28,571 bases of DNA from Gammaproteobacteria bacterium (lineage in GTDB: Bacteria; Pseudomonadota; Gammaproteobacteria; Steroidobacterales; Rariloculaceae): positions 1 to 28,571 of the forward strand of contig PKRJ01000050.1 of the NCBI GenBank assembly GCA_017577365.1. The letters run 5' to 3'. Shown here in pieces: positions 1 through 7,480 of this stretch. The notes beneath the pieces were generated by a model. It was given only the letters and a program-made list of their open reading frames with translations. It was not told the origin of the DNA and did no database searches. Each line of letters starts with the position of its first letter. Position 1 is the first letter of the stretch. The position numbers were made by a program, and so were the translations under genes.

Positions 1-2
1 AC

Positions 3-287
3 TACGTACCGGACGTGACTCCTGTCGCCGGCTTCGTGAAGAACTACATCGAGCTCGTGATGGACACCGCGGTCGATTTGATGAACCAGGTCACCGAGGC
101 GATCGAGTCGACCGTAGCGCAGGCCGACGCCGCGTACTACAGCTCTGGACTGTACGATCAGCCCCAACCGTCATACGAGTCGCAAGCCTTTATTCCGCCG
201 ACGATGAATATCGACAACTACGCAGCCATCGTGGCGAAAGTCGAGAGGGAATCTTTAGTGAAGGATCTAGAGATTTGGAAGAAGTGA
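3..287 (+). CDS. 3' end of an unknown protein (partial at left edge)
   Basis: The frame is open from base 3 of the window to a TGA at 285-287, so this is probably the C-terminal 94 residues of a gene that begins to the left. A GTG at 15 could only be the start of a very small protein. The visible part reads YVPDVTPVAGFVKNYIEL, then a region rich in Gln, Tyr and Pro, and ends in a charged stretch DLEIWKK. No membrane span or known motif is visible. Base composition is a little less GC-rich than the flanking genes. It converges with the radical SAM gene, with 31 bp between the stops. I do not recognise the family. Confidence 0.55.
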   Translation, partial: YVPDVTPVAGFVKNYIELVMDTAVDLMNQVTEAIESTVAQADAAYYSSGLYDQPQPSYESQAFIPPTMNIDNYAAIVAKVERESLVKDLEIWKK

Positions 288-318
288 AGCTTCCCGGGGT
301 GCGTCGCTTCTTGCCTGG

Positions 319-1398
319 CTAGAACAGCCCGAGCTGACCGCTGCGCTCGGGGCAAGCGAAGAGATCCGTGCGCAGCGGCCGTGCATCGGGCCGCGGCAGG
401 CCGTGACGGCGGCACGCGGCTTCGAAGCGGCGTTCGATGAGGTCGGCGTAAGGGCCTTCGCCGCGCAGCCGCGTGCCGAAGCGCGAGTCGTAGTCGCGCC
501 CGCCGCGCATCTCGCGGACCAGGCTCATCACGCGGCGGGCGCGATCCGGATAGTGCGCGTCGAGCCATGCGCGAAACAGCGTTTTCACCTCGTGCGGTAA
601 CCGAAGCATCACGTAGTTAGCGCGCGACGCGCCGGCCTCGGCCGCCGCCGCGACGATACGCTCGATCTCGTGATCGGTGATCGCCGGGATCACGGGCGCC
701 ACCATTACACCGGTCGGAACCCCTGCGCTCGAAAGCTCGCGGATCACGCGAAGCCGCGCCGTGGGACCCGCGGTGCGCGGCTCGAGCGTGCGCTTGATCT
801 CGGGATCGAGCGACGTGATCGAGACCATCACCTGCACGAGGTCGTGCGCGGCGAGCGCGGCCAGGAGATCGATGTCGCGCAGCACGAGCGCGCTCTTCGT
901 GACGATCGAGACCGGATGGCGGAAGTCGCGCATGACCTCGAGCAGGGAACGGGTCACGCGCAGCTCGCGCTCGATCGGCTGATACGCGTCGGTATTCGCG
1001 CCGAGCATGATCGGGCTCGGACGGTAGCCTGGTTTGCGGAGCTCCTTCTCGAGCAGCGCCGCCGCGTCGCGCTTGTAGAAGAGCCGCGTCTCGAAATCGA
1101 GGCCGGGCGAAAGATCGACGTACGCGTGGCTCGGACGCGCGTAGCAGTAGATGCAGCCGTGCTCGCAGCCGCGGTACGGGTTGATCGACTGCGAGATCGG
1201 CAAGTCAGGCGAGTCGTTCCGGCTCACGATCGAGCGGGCCGTTTCGGGCTGCACGACCGTCTCGAGCGGCGGCAGCGGCTCGTCTAGCGAGCCCCAGCCG
1301 TCGTCGTCGCGCGTTCGCGAGCGCGTCGCGAAACGGCCTTCGAGATTGAGCGTCGCGCCGCGGCCTTTGCGCGGGTGCCTATCCGGATGATCGGTCAT
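319..1398 (-). CDS. PA0069-family radical SAM protein
   Basis: This 359-residue protein has the radical SAM iron-sulfur motif CEHGCIYC at residues 78-85 (Cys78, Cys82, Cys85), preceded by SINPYRG and followed by YARPSHAY. That arrangement is typical of the PA0069/Rv2578c family, which is distantly related to spore photoproduct lyase. These proteins should bind a [4Fe-4S] cluster and cleave S-adenosylmethionine to a 5'-deoxyadenosyl radical. The substrate is not established. The length is normal for the family. The ATG at 1398 lies 6 nt after a TACAGT box, so the message is probably leaderless. The N-terminal 45 residues are basic and probably disordered. There is no co-directional neighbour close by, so it looks monocistronic. 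Confidence 0.9.
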   Translation of the reverse strand: MTDHPDRHPRKGRGATLNLEGRFATRSRTRDDDGWGSLDEPLPPLETVVQPETARSIVSRNDSPDLPISQSINPYRGCEHGCIYCYARPSHAYVDLSPGLDFETRLFYKRDAAALLEKELRKPGYRPSPIMLGANTDAYQPIERELRVTRSLLEVMRDFRHPVSIVTKSALVLRDIDLLAALAAHDLVQVMVSITSLDPEIKRTLEPRTAGPTARLRVIRELSSAGVPTGVMVAPVIPAITDHEIERIVAAAAEAGASRANYVMLRLPHEVKTLFRAWLDAHYPDRARRVMSLVREMRGGRDYDSRFGTRLRGEGPYADLIERRFEAACRRHGLPRPDARPLRTDLFACPERSGQLGLF

Positions 1399-1404
1399 AG
1401 TGAT

Positions 1405-1432
1405 ACTGTACGAATTATCAGCTCGCGCGCAA
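1405..1432 (-). promoter_or_regulatory. Promoter of the radical SAM gene, probably leaderless
   Basis: On the minus strand there is a -35-like TTGCGC (1432-1427), a 16-bp spacer and a -10 TACAGT (1410-1405). The ATG follows after exactly 6 nt. A start site 6-7 nt after the -10 box would fall at or next to the ATG, giving no 5' leader and no Shine-Dalgarno site. Confidence 0.5.
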
Positions 1433-1626
1433 GATCACTCTGTCCGGGAGGTCTGCGCCGAGCTCGCGAGCGACGCGGTCGACGAGCGGCGTCGACAACT
1501 GACGCTCTTCGTCACCCTCGATTGACATAAGCTCGGAGAACTCGGCGGAATCGGCCGGAAATCGCACGTGGCACGTCAATTGCTACGTCGCTTGCAACTT
1601 TCTCGGATACCGACGAGCGAGGCAGC

Positions 1627-1905
1627 ATGGACGTCAGAGTGGTCGACGAGCGCACGATGGCGGCGATGTCCGAGCCCGATTTCGTGCGCGTTCGGGTGCT
1701 CCGGCGAGGTGCGGGCGACGATCTCGCGATCACGACGATCGAGCGCGTCGTCCGAAGGAACGTCGTCAAACCGACGTCGCCGGCGCGGAAAGTGAAGACG
1801 CTGATCGAGCGCCAGCCGATGACCTTCGACGCGGCGCTCGGCTTCGCGAAGCTCTACGCGAAGAGCAAGAACATCAAGCTCGTTCTGACCACCGAGGACG
1901 CGTGA
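1627..1905 (+). CDS. Small protein of unknown function
   Basis: This 92-residue reading frame starts with MDVRVVDERTMAAM and ends with KLYAKSKNIKLVLTTEDA. The third codon positions are strongly G/C and the product has ordinary amino-acid composition: alternating hydrophobic residues in a probable beta-strand (DFVRVRVLRRG) and a C-terminal segment that could be helix plus strand. The antisense frames here are Arg/Ser/Thr-rich in the way shadow frames are, which favours this strand. The stop lies 31 bp from the end of putA (convergent). The upstream GCGAGG at 1617-1622 is a weak ribosome site for the ATG at 1627. I see no signal peptide, membrane span or known motif, and I do not recognise the family. 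Confidence 0.55.
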   Translation: MDVRVVDERTMAAMSEPDFVRVRVLRRGAGDDLAITTIERVVRRNVVKPTSPARKVKTLIERQPMTFDAALGFAKLYAKSKNIKLVLTTEDA

Positions 1906-1936
1906 CGGAACCTCGAGCCCCGTCGCGCAGCAGAGG

Positions 1937-4900
1937 CTAATCCATCGCGAGCAGCGACGCGTTGCCTCCGATCGCCATCGTGTTCACGGTATAGGTCTGC
2001 TCGGTCGCGAACTGCAGCAGATAATGCGGGCCGCCCGCCTTCGGCCCGGTGCCCGATAGCCCCACGCCGCCGAACGGCTGCACGCCGACCTGCGCGCCGA
2101 TGATGTTGCGGTTCACGTAGACGTTGCCGACGCGCGCGCGACGAGCGACCGATTTCGCGACCGACTCGAGCCGGCTGTGCACGCCGAGCGTCAGCCCGAA
2201 GCCGCTCGAGTTGATCGCGTCGACGAGATCGTCGAGCCGGTGCTCCGGATAACGCACGTAGTGCAGCACCGGCCCGAACACCTCGCGGGTGAGCTCGCGG
2301 GGCGAGTCGAGCTCGATCAGCGTCGGCGGGAAGAACAGGCCGTGCGCGTGCGAGTCGTCGAGCGGACAGCGATAGCGCACGCGGTCCGCGCGGCTCGCGA
2401 CGTAGTCCGTCAGCATGCGGTGCGCCTCCTCGTCGATGACGGGGCCGATATCCGTCGACAAGAGCGCCGGATCGCCGATCACGAGCTCGGCCATCGAGCC
2501 CCGCAGCATCTCGACGATCCGCTCCGCCGTATCGGCCTGCAGGCACAGAATCCGCAGTGCCGAGCAGCGCTGACCCGCGCTGTCGAACGCCGACGTGACG
2601 ACGTCCCGCACGACCTGCTCGGGCAGCGCCGAGCTGTCGACGATCATCGCGTTGACGCCGCCCGTCTCGGCGATGAGCGTCGCGAGCGGTCCTTCGCGTC
2701 GGGCGAGGGTGCGCGCGATCGCGCGTGCCGTCTCGACGGAGCCAGTGAACGCGACGCCGGCGACGCGCGCGTCGGGCAGCACGGCATCGGCGATCGTCTT
2801 GCCGTCGCCGGGCAAAAAGTGCAGCACGTGATCCGGCACGCCGGCGGCCGAGAGGAGCTCGACCGCGCGCGCCGCGACGAGCGCGCTCTGCTCGGCGGGT
2901 TTTGCGAGCACGGTATTGCCGGCCACGAGCGCGGCCGCGACCTGACCCGTGAAGATCGCGAGCGGAAAATTCCAAGGGCTGATACAAACGAAGACGCCGC
3001 GGCCGTTGAGTCTCAGCTCGTTGTGCTCGCCGGTCGGTCCCGGCAGGATCGCCGGAGCCGAGAAAAGTCGCCGCGCCTCGGCGGCGTAGTAGCGCAGGAA
3101 ATCGACCGCCTCGCGCACCTCGGCGACGGCGTTCGCGACGGTCTTGCCGGTTTCGGCGATGCAGCGGGCGATGAGCTCCGGCGCATCGGCCTCGAAGCGG
3201 TCGGCGGCGCGCTCGAGCATCGATGCGCGCACGTGCACCGGCGTATCGTTCCACTCGCGCCAGGCACTCGCCGCGGCTTCGAGCGCCGCGCGCGCGTCGG
3301 CGGGCCCGGCGACGGCGACGCGGCCCGCGACGCGCCGCCGGTCGGCCGGATCGCGCTGCTCGACGACGCCGGAGCCTTCGACTCGCCGGCCGTCGACGAT
3401 CGGCGCGGCTTCCCAGCCTCCGGGCTCCGTCCGCGCGAGCGCGGCGGCGAGTCGGCCGAGCTCGAGGCCGTCGGCCAGATTGACGCCGCGCGAATTCGCA
3501 CGCTCCCTGCCGAACAACGCTCTCGGCAGCGGAATTCGCGGGTGCGGCAGCGATTCGACGAGCGATTCAGTGAGCTCGACCGGATCCGCGACGATCTGCT
3601 CGATGGGCACGTCGGCGCGCGTCAAACGGTTCACGAACGACGTGTTCGCACCGTTCTCGAGCAGCCGCCGCACGAGATACGGCAACAGGTCCTCGTGGCT
3701 GCCGACCGGCGCGTAGACGCGCACCGGCCGCTCGAAATGCGCGCTGTTCAGCAACTCGTCGTAGAGCTCCTCGCCCATCCCGTGCAGGCGCTGCAGCTCG
3801 AAGCGGGCCCGGGCGCCCACGTGCATGAGCCAGGCGACGGTATGCGCGTTGTGCGTCGCGAACTGCGGATAGAGGTGCGGGCTCTCGTGCAGCAGGAGCT
3901 TCGCGCACGCGAGATAAGACACGTCGGTGCTCGACTTGCGCGTGAATACCGGGTAGCCCGAAAGACCCTGCTGCTGCGCGCGTTTGATCTCGGTATCCCA
4001 GTACGCGCCCTTGACGAGCCGCACGGGAATCACGCTGCGCCGGCCGCGCGCGAGCTCCTCGAGCCAGAGCAGCACGGGCCACGCGCGCTTCTGATATGCC
4101 TGCACCGCGATCCCGAAGCCTCCGGAAGAGCTCGCGAGCGAGCGGCGTTTGAAAACCCGCTCGAAGACGGCAAGCGAGAGCTCGAGCCGGTCGCTTTCCT
4201 CGGCGTCGACCGTGAGCGCGCAGCCCGCATCGATCGCGGCGACGGCGAGCTGCTCGAGCCGGTCGGCCAGCTCTCGAACGCAACGTTCGCGCTGCGCGTA
4301 CTCGTAGCGCGGATGAAGCGCCGAGAGCTTGACCGAGACGCTCGGCGCGGTCGTAATGTCCCGTGACGAGGATCGAGCCTTCAGCGCGGCGATCGCGCCG
4401 AGATACGCCTCGAAGTAGCGCTCGGCGTCTTTCGCGGTCAGCGCGGCTTCTCCGAGCATGTCGAACGAATAGCAGTACTGCGGCGCCTCGTCGGCGCGGC
4501 GCAGCGCTTCGTCGATCGTGCGTCCGATGACGAATTGACGCCCGAGGATGCGCATCGCCTGGCGCAGCGCGGCGCGCACGACCGCATCGCCGAGTCTGTC
4601 CATCAGGCGCGATAGCACGCGCGCGACGGGCTGCACGGGCAGCTCCTCCGCGCGCAACAGCCTTCCCGTGAGCAGCAACGCCCACGTCGACGCGTTGACG
4701 AACAGCGATTCGCTTGCGCCGAGATGGGCCTCCCAGTCGGCTTCGCCGAGCTTTTCCGCGATCAGCTTGTCCGCCGTCTCGTCGTCCGGGATGCGCAGCA
4801 ACGCTTCGGCGAGACACATGAGCACGATCCCCTCGGACGACGAAAGGTCGTACTCGGCGAGGAACGCGTCGAGCCCCTGGGTCTTCTTGCGGCGTATCGT

Positions 4901-5089
4901 CTCGACCAGCGCGCGCGCTTCGCGCTGCACGGCCGCGGCCGCGCCGGCCGGCAAGCGGGCGTGCTCGAGGAGAAACTCGACGGAGCTCGTCTCGTCGGCC
5001 AGGTAGCGCTCGGCGATCGCGTTGCCCGCCGTGATCAGCGGCGGCTCGCCGGCACGGAAGATCCACTCGCGCGATACCGAGACCGTCAT
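1937..5089 (-). CDS. putA: Bifunctional proline dehydrogenase / L-glutamate-gamma-semialdehyde dehydrogenase
   Basis: PutA oxidises proline to pyrroline-5-carboxylate (FAD, electrons to quinone) and then to glutamate (NAD+), with channelling of the intermediate. Of the 1050 residues, the proline dehydrogenase barrel spans roughly 190-500: SVKLSALHPR with Lys254, RLVKGAYWD at 357-365, and YLVRRLLENG with Arg474, Arg475 and Glu478. The aldehyde dehydrogenase domain spans roughly 565-1040: NFPL near 707-710, Glu808 in AETGG, and catalytic Cys842 in SAGQRCSALR. The C-terminal tail resembles the seal segment of short PutAs. The N-terminus lacks the ribbon-helix-helix DNA-binding domain of E. coli PutA, so this is an enzyme-only form. 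The ATG at 5089 lies 6 nt after TACACT. No putP transporter is next to it. Confidence 0.97.
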   Translation of the reverse strand: MTVSVSREWIFRAGEPPLITAGNAIAERYLADETSSVEFLLEHARLPAGAAAAVQREARALVETIRRKKTQGLDAFLAEYDLSSSEGIVLMCLAEALLRIPDDETADKLIAEKLGEADWEAHLGASESLFVNASTWALLLTGRLLRAEELPVQPVARVLSRLMDRLGDAVVRAALRQAMRILGRQFVIGRTIDEALRRADEAPQYCYSFDMLGEAALTAKDAERYFEAYLGAIAALKARSSSRDITTAPSVSVKLSALHPRYEYAQRERCVRELADRLEQLAVAAIDAGCALTVDAEESDRLELSLAVFERVFKRRSLASSSGGFGIAVQAYQKRAWPVLLWLEELARGRRSVIPVRLVKGAYWDTEIKRAQQQGLSGYPVFTRKSSTDVSYLACAKLLLHESPHLYPQFATHNAHTVAWLMHVGARARFELQRLHGMGEELYDELLNSAHFERPVRVYAPVGSHEDLLPYLVRRLLENGANTSFVNRLTRADVPIEQIVADPVELTESLVESLPHPRIPLPRALFGRERANSRGVNLADGLELGRLAAALARTEPGGWEAAPIVDGRRVEGSGVVEQRDPADRRRVAGRVAVAGPADARAALEAAASAWREWNDTPVHVRASMLERAADRFEADAPELIARCIAETGKTVANAVAEVREAVDFLRYYAAEARRLFSAPAILPGPTGEHNELRLNGRGVFVCISPWNFPLAIFTGQVAAALVAGNTVLAKPAEQSALVAARAVELLSAAGVPDHVLHFLPGDGKTIADAVLPDARVAGVAFTGSVETARAIARTLARREGPLATLIAETGGVNAMIVDSSALPEQVVRDVVTSAFDSAGQRCSALRILCLQADTAERIVEMLRGSMAELVIGDPALLSTDIGPVIDEEAHRMLTDYVASRADRVRYRCPLDDSHAHGLFFPPTLIELDSPRELTREVFGPVLHYVRYPEHRLDDLVDAINSSGFGLTLGVHSRLESVAKSVARRARVGNVYVNRNIIGAQVGVQPFGGVGLSGTGPKAGGPHYLLQFATEQTYTVNTMAIGGNASLLAMD

Positions 5090-5095
5090 GGTCTC

Positions 5096-5101
5096 AGTGT
5101 A
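5096..5101 (-). promoter_or_regulatory. -10 box of putA, probably leaderless
   Basis: TACACT on the minus strand is followed by GAGACC and then the putA ATG, a spacing of exactly 6 nt. No good -35 is visible 16-18 bp upstream, where the sequence is GC-rich, so the strength of the promoter or its need for an activator cannot be judged. Confidence 0.45.
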
Positions 5102-5135
5102 GCGAGTTCCGTGCCCGGCGGCGCGGCCGCGTCGT

Positions 5136-5160
5136 GGTCGGGACGCGCCGCGGCCCGACC
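5136..5160 (-). terminator. Possible hairpin after folE
   Basis: GGTCGGG (5136-5142) and CCCGACC (5154-5160) can form a 7-bp, mostly G-C stem with an 11-nt loop, directly after the folE stop codon. There is no T-run after it on the minus strand, so it is not a classical intrinsic terminator. It sits upstream of the putA promoter and could separate the two genes. Confidence 0.3.
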
Positions 5161-5164
5161 CGGC

Positions 5165-5749
5165 TTAGCCGATCGAGCTCGGACGTCCGATGATGTTGAG
5201 GAACTCGGCGCGCGTGCGGGGGTCGGAGCGGAACTGGCCGAGCAGCTGGCTCGTGATCATCGTCACGCCTTGCTTGCGTACCCCGCGCGTCGTCATGCAC
5301 TGGTGCACGCCCTCGACGACGACGCCGACCCCTTTGGGCTTCAACACGTCGTGAATGCAGTGCGCGATCTGCGCCGTCATCGCTTCCTGAACCTGGAGCC
5401 GGCGCGAGAAGGCCTCGACGACGCGCGCGAGCTTACTGATGCCCACGACCTTGCGGTCCGGGAGATAACCGACGTGCACCTTGCCGGTGATCGGCGCCAT
5501 ATGGTGCTCGCAGTGCGATTCGAAAGCGATGTCGCGCAGCACGACCATCTCGTCGTAGCCGTCGACCTCGTGAAACGTCCGGCGCAGGAACTCGACGGGA
5601 TCGTCACGATAGCCGCCGAACCATTCCTCGTACGCGCTGACGACCCGCGCCGGCGTGCCGCGGAGCCCTTCGCGGTCCGGATCGTCGCCGATCCAGCGAA
5701 TGAGCGTGCGGATCGCCTCTTCCGCCTGTTCTCGAGTGGGCTTGGTCAA
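5165..5749 (-). CDS. folE: GTP cyclohydrolase I
   Basis: FolE converts GTP to 7,8-dihydroneopterin triphosphate, the first step of folate and tetrahydrobiopterin synthesis. From the TTG start at 5749 the protein has 194 residues. The zinc ligands are visible as Cys80 and His83 in ESHCEHHMAP and Cys151 in GVHQCMTTRGV. GYLPDRKVVGISKLAR and SRRLQVQE are core motifs of the type IA enzyme. The frame stays open to an ATG at 5836, but that would put the start 28 bp from the divergent xdhC start and add a 29-residue Arg/Pro-rich extension not seen in the family. The TTG has AGGA 7 nt upstream, so I prefer it. This is the zinc-dependent enzyme, not FolE2. Confidence 0.95.
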   Translation of the reverse strand: MTKPTREQAEEAIRTLIRWIGDDPDREGLRGTPARVVSAYEEWFGGYRDDPVEFLRRTFHEVDGYDEMVVLRDIAFESHCEHHMAPITGKVHVGYLPDRKVVGISKLARVVEAFSRRLQVQEAMTAQIAHCIHDVLKPKGVGVVVEGVHQCMTTRGVRKQGVTMITSQLLGQFRSDPRTRAEFLNIIGRPSSIG

Positions 5750-5808
5750 GACTCGATCCTGAAGGTAATAGCCAATCGGGAAGGGAGGCCGTCGAAACGG
5801 CGACGGCA

Positions 5809-5836
5809 GTCTAAGGTGCCGGGCCTGAGCCCGCAA
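5809..5836 (-). promoter_or_regulatory. Candidate promoter of folE
   Basis: On the minus strand TTGCGG (5836-5831), a 16-bp spacer and TAGACT (5814-5809) form a plausible sigma-70 promoter. The start site would lie near 5802, giving a leader of about 50 nt before the TTG at 5749. This supports the shorter FolE, because the longer frame would begin inside the -35 element. Confidence 0.4.
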
Positions 5837-5848
5837 CCCGCCGTTTGG

Positions 5849-5854
5849 TATGCT
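5849..5854 (+). promoter_or_regulatory. -10 box of xdhC
   Basis: TATGCT ends 10 nt before the ATG at 5865. Transcription would begin about 5860, leaving a leader of only a few bases, close to leaderless. No clear -35 is seen. The ATG inside this box (5850) is therefore unlikely to be the real start. Confidence 0.4.
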
Positions 5855-5864
5855 GCGCGCTCGT

Positions 5865-6941
5865 ATGAGCGTACGGCGAATCCTCGAATCGTTCGATGCG
5901 TGGCGGCGGGAGGGCGTGCCGATCGTGCTCGCGACCGTCTACGAGACGCTCGGCTCGACCTACAGCAAGGCCGGGCATCGGATTCTCATCGCCGCGAACG
6001 GGGACTACCAGGGTCTCGTCAGCGGCGGCTGTCTCGAGGGAGACCTGGCCGAGCGAGCACGAGCGGTCGTCGCGGGCGGGGCGCCGTCGGCGGTGACCTA
6101 CGACCTGCGCGACGATAGGGACGATCTGTGGGGACTCGGAATCGGCTGCAACGGGCTGATCGAGATTTTCCTGCAGCCGCTCCTGCCCGGCGAGGGCTAC
6201 GAGCCGTTCGCGGCGATCGCCGACGTGCTCCGCGGCACGCGCGGCGGCGCCGCGGCGACCGTGATCGCGAGCGACCGCGACGATGCTCCGGCCGGTGCGA
6301 CGGTCGTGCTGCCGCGCGGCGACGCTCCGCGCGGCTATCGCGTCGAGAGCGAGGCCGCGCTCGCACGGCTCGCCGACGGCTGTCGCGAGGTCCTCGAGAC
6401 CGGCCGCGCGATACGCGTGCAGGACGGCGCGACGGACGTCTTGTATACCGTGCTCAAGCCGGTACCTCGCGTGCTGGTGCTCGGAGCGGGGCTCGACGCG
6501 GTTCCCGTTGTCGATCTCGCGGCATCGCTCGGCTGGTTCGTCGTCGTCGGCGATCATCGGCCTGCCTATCTCGAGCGCGGCGGATTCGCGCGCGCGGACC
6601 GTGTCGTCCACATCGATCCGGCAAAGCTCCCCGAGCACGTCGCGCTTGGCGACTTCGACGCGGTTGTCGTGATGAGTCATCACCTGGAAACGGACCGCAA
6701 GTATCTCGAGCATCTCTCCGTCGTGCCGTTCCGCTACATCGGCGTGCTCGGACCTCGCGCGCGCCGCGAGCGGCTGCTCGACGCGCTCGGCGCCGCCGGT
6801 GACGCGCTGCGCCCGCGGTTGAGGGGACCCGTCGGGCTCGATCTCGGCGCCGATTCTCCCGAAGCGATCGCGCTATCGATCGTCGCCGAGATGCAGGCCG
6901 TATTCTCCGGCAAATGCACGGAGACCGCGTCGATCGCGTAG
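5865..6941 (+). CDS. xdhC: XdhC/CoxI-family molybdenum-enzyme maturation protein
   Basis: XdhC-type proteins bind molybdenum cofactor and help sulfurate and insert it into xanthine dehydrogenase-family enzymes. This one has 358 residues from the ATG at 5865. The N-terminal XdhC/CoxI domain includes TVYETLGSTYSKAGHRI and VSGGCLEGDLAERA. After a linker, the C-terminal Rossmann domain begins PRVLVLGAGLDAVPVVDLA and ends with the family motif YIGVLGPRARRERLL and a final EIQAVF-like helix (EMQAVFSGK). An ATG at 5850 adds five residues but overlaps the -10 box. No structural gene of a molybdenum hydroxylase lies in the window, so its client must be elsewhere. It is followed by the Nudix gene on the same strand. 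Confidence 0.9.
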   Translation: MSVRRILESFDAWRREGVPIVLATVYETLGSTYSKAGHRILIAANGDYQGLVSGGCLEGDLAERARAVVAGGAPSAVTYDLRDDRDDLWGLGIGCNGLIEIFLQPLLPGEGYEPFAAIADVLRGTRGGAAATVIASDRDDAPAGATVVLPRGDAPRGYRVESEAALARLADGCREVLETGRAIRVQDGATDVLYTVLKPVPRVLVLGAGLDAVPVVDLAASLGWFVVVGDHRPAYLERGGFARADRVVHIDPAKLPEHVALGDFDAVVVMSHHLETDRKYLEHLSVVPFRYIGVLGPRARRERLLDALGAAGDALRPRLRGPVGLDLGADSPEAIALSIVAEMQAVFSGKCTETASIA

Positions 6942-6991
6942 CGCGCGGCGCACGCCACCTATCGCGCGGCGGAGCACGGCGCGGCCGAGGC

Positions 6992-6997
6992 TATACT
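6992..6997 (+). promoter_or_regulatory. -10 box of the Nudix gene, probably leaderless
   Basis: TATACT is followed by GGCCGC and then the ATG at 7004, a spacing of exactly 6 nt. No ribosome binding site lies between. There is no recognisable -35. Confidence 0.5.
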
Positions 6998-7003
6998 GGC
7001 CGC

Positions 7004-7441
7004 ATGGCGCGGTCGCGAAATCGCTTGTCAGCCGGTGTCGTCGTCGTGCGCGAGACGCCGGACGGCGCGCGCTTCCTGCTGCTGCGAGCCTATCGGCACT
7101 GGGATTGTCCGAAGGGCGTGGTCGAGCCCGGCGAGGAGCCGCTCGATGCAGCGGTGCGCGAGACGGCGGAGGAGACCGGCATCGACGATCTCGAGTTCGC
7201 CTGGGGGCACGACTATCACGAGACGCCGCCGTATGCCGGCGGCAAAGTCGCTCGCTACTACGTCGCGCGCACGAGGAAGGAGGAGATCGAGCTGCCGATT
7301 CGCCCCGAGCTCGGACGTCCCGAGCATCACGAATATCGCTGGGTCGATCTCGGCGAGGCCCTTCGGCTCACCGTGCCGCGCATTCAGTCGGCGATCACGT
7401 GGGCGTCCGGAAAGGTCATGGGCGAGTTCCGGATCGCGTAG
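7004..7441 (+). CDS. Nudix hydrolase, Ap4A-hydrolase-like
   Basis: This 145-residue protein carries a complete Nudix box at residues 37-59, beginning GVVEPGEE and ending RETAEETGI, which fits GX5EX7REUXEEXGU. The Glu residues of REXXEE bind the catalytic divalent metal. The segments RLSAGVVVVRE and HWDCPKGVVEPGE resemble NUDT2-type bis(5'-nucleosyl)-tetraphosphatases, so cleavage of diadenosine polyphosphates is the likeliest activity. Nudix substrates cannot be fixed from sequence alone. The frame stays open to an ATG at 6914 inside xdhC, but that extension is Arg/Gly-rich shadow sequence and the TATACT box favours 7004. It converges with the SDR gene. Confidence 0.9.
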   Translation: MARSRNRLSAGVVVVRETPDGARFLLLRAYRHWDCPKGVVEPGEEPLDAAVRETAEETGIDDLEFAWGHDYHETPPYAGGKVARYYVARTRKEEIELPIRPELGRPEHHEYRWVDLGEALRLTVPRIQSAITWASGKVMGEFRIA

Positions 7442-7460
7442 CGGGCGAGGGCGGCACGCG

Positions 7461-7480
7461 GCGTTGTCGATCGGCAACGC
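7461..7480. terminator. Hairpin between convergent Nudix and SDR genes
   Basis: GCGTTG (7461-7466) and CAACGC (7475-7480) form a 6-bp stem with an 8-nt loop in the 39-bp gap between two convergent stop codons. It abuts the SDR stop. There is no T-run on either side, so a bidirectional terminator role is suggested only by its position. Confidence 0.35.

Noticed and set aside
1400..1525. A 41-codon frame starting at GTG 1400, with VREVCAELASDAVDERRRQL
   Set aside because: Composition is protein-like, but the GTG lies 1 bp from the start codon of the radical SAM gene on the other strand and no ribosome site is present. Too short to support without comparison; it could be a gene remnant.
1522..1527. 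A perfect TTGACA -35 hexamer upstream of the small gene at 1627
   Set aside because: No -10-like box lies 15-19 bp downstream (the sequence there is GC-rich), so a promoter cannot be supported.
2177..4366. A 729-codon open frame on the + strand opposite putA
   Set aside because: It is the mirror frame of a GC-rich, well-identified gene. Its product is Arg/Glu/Asp/Ala-rich with no domain and matches no family.
5750..5836. N-terminal extension of FolE up to ATG 5836
   Set aside because: It would begin inside the folE -35 element and 28 bp from the divergent xdhC start, and it adds an Arg/Pro-rich stretch not seen in the family. The TTG at 5749 has a ribosome site.
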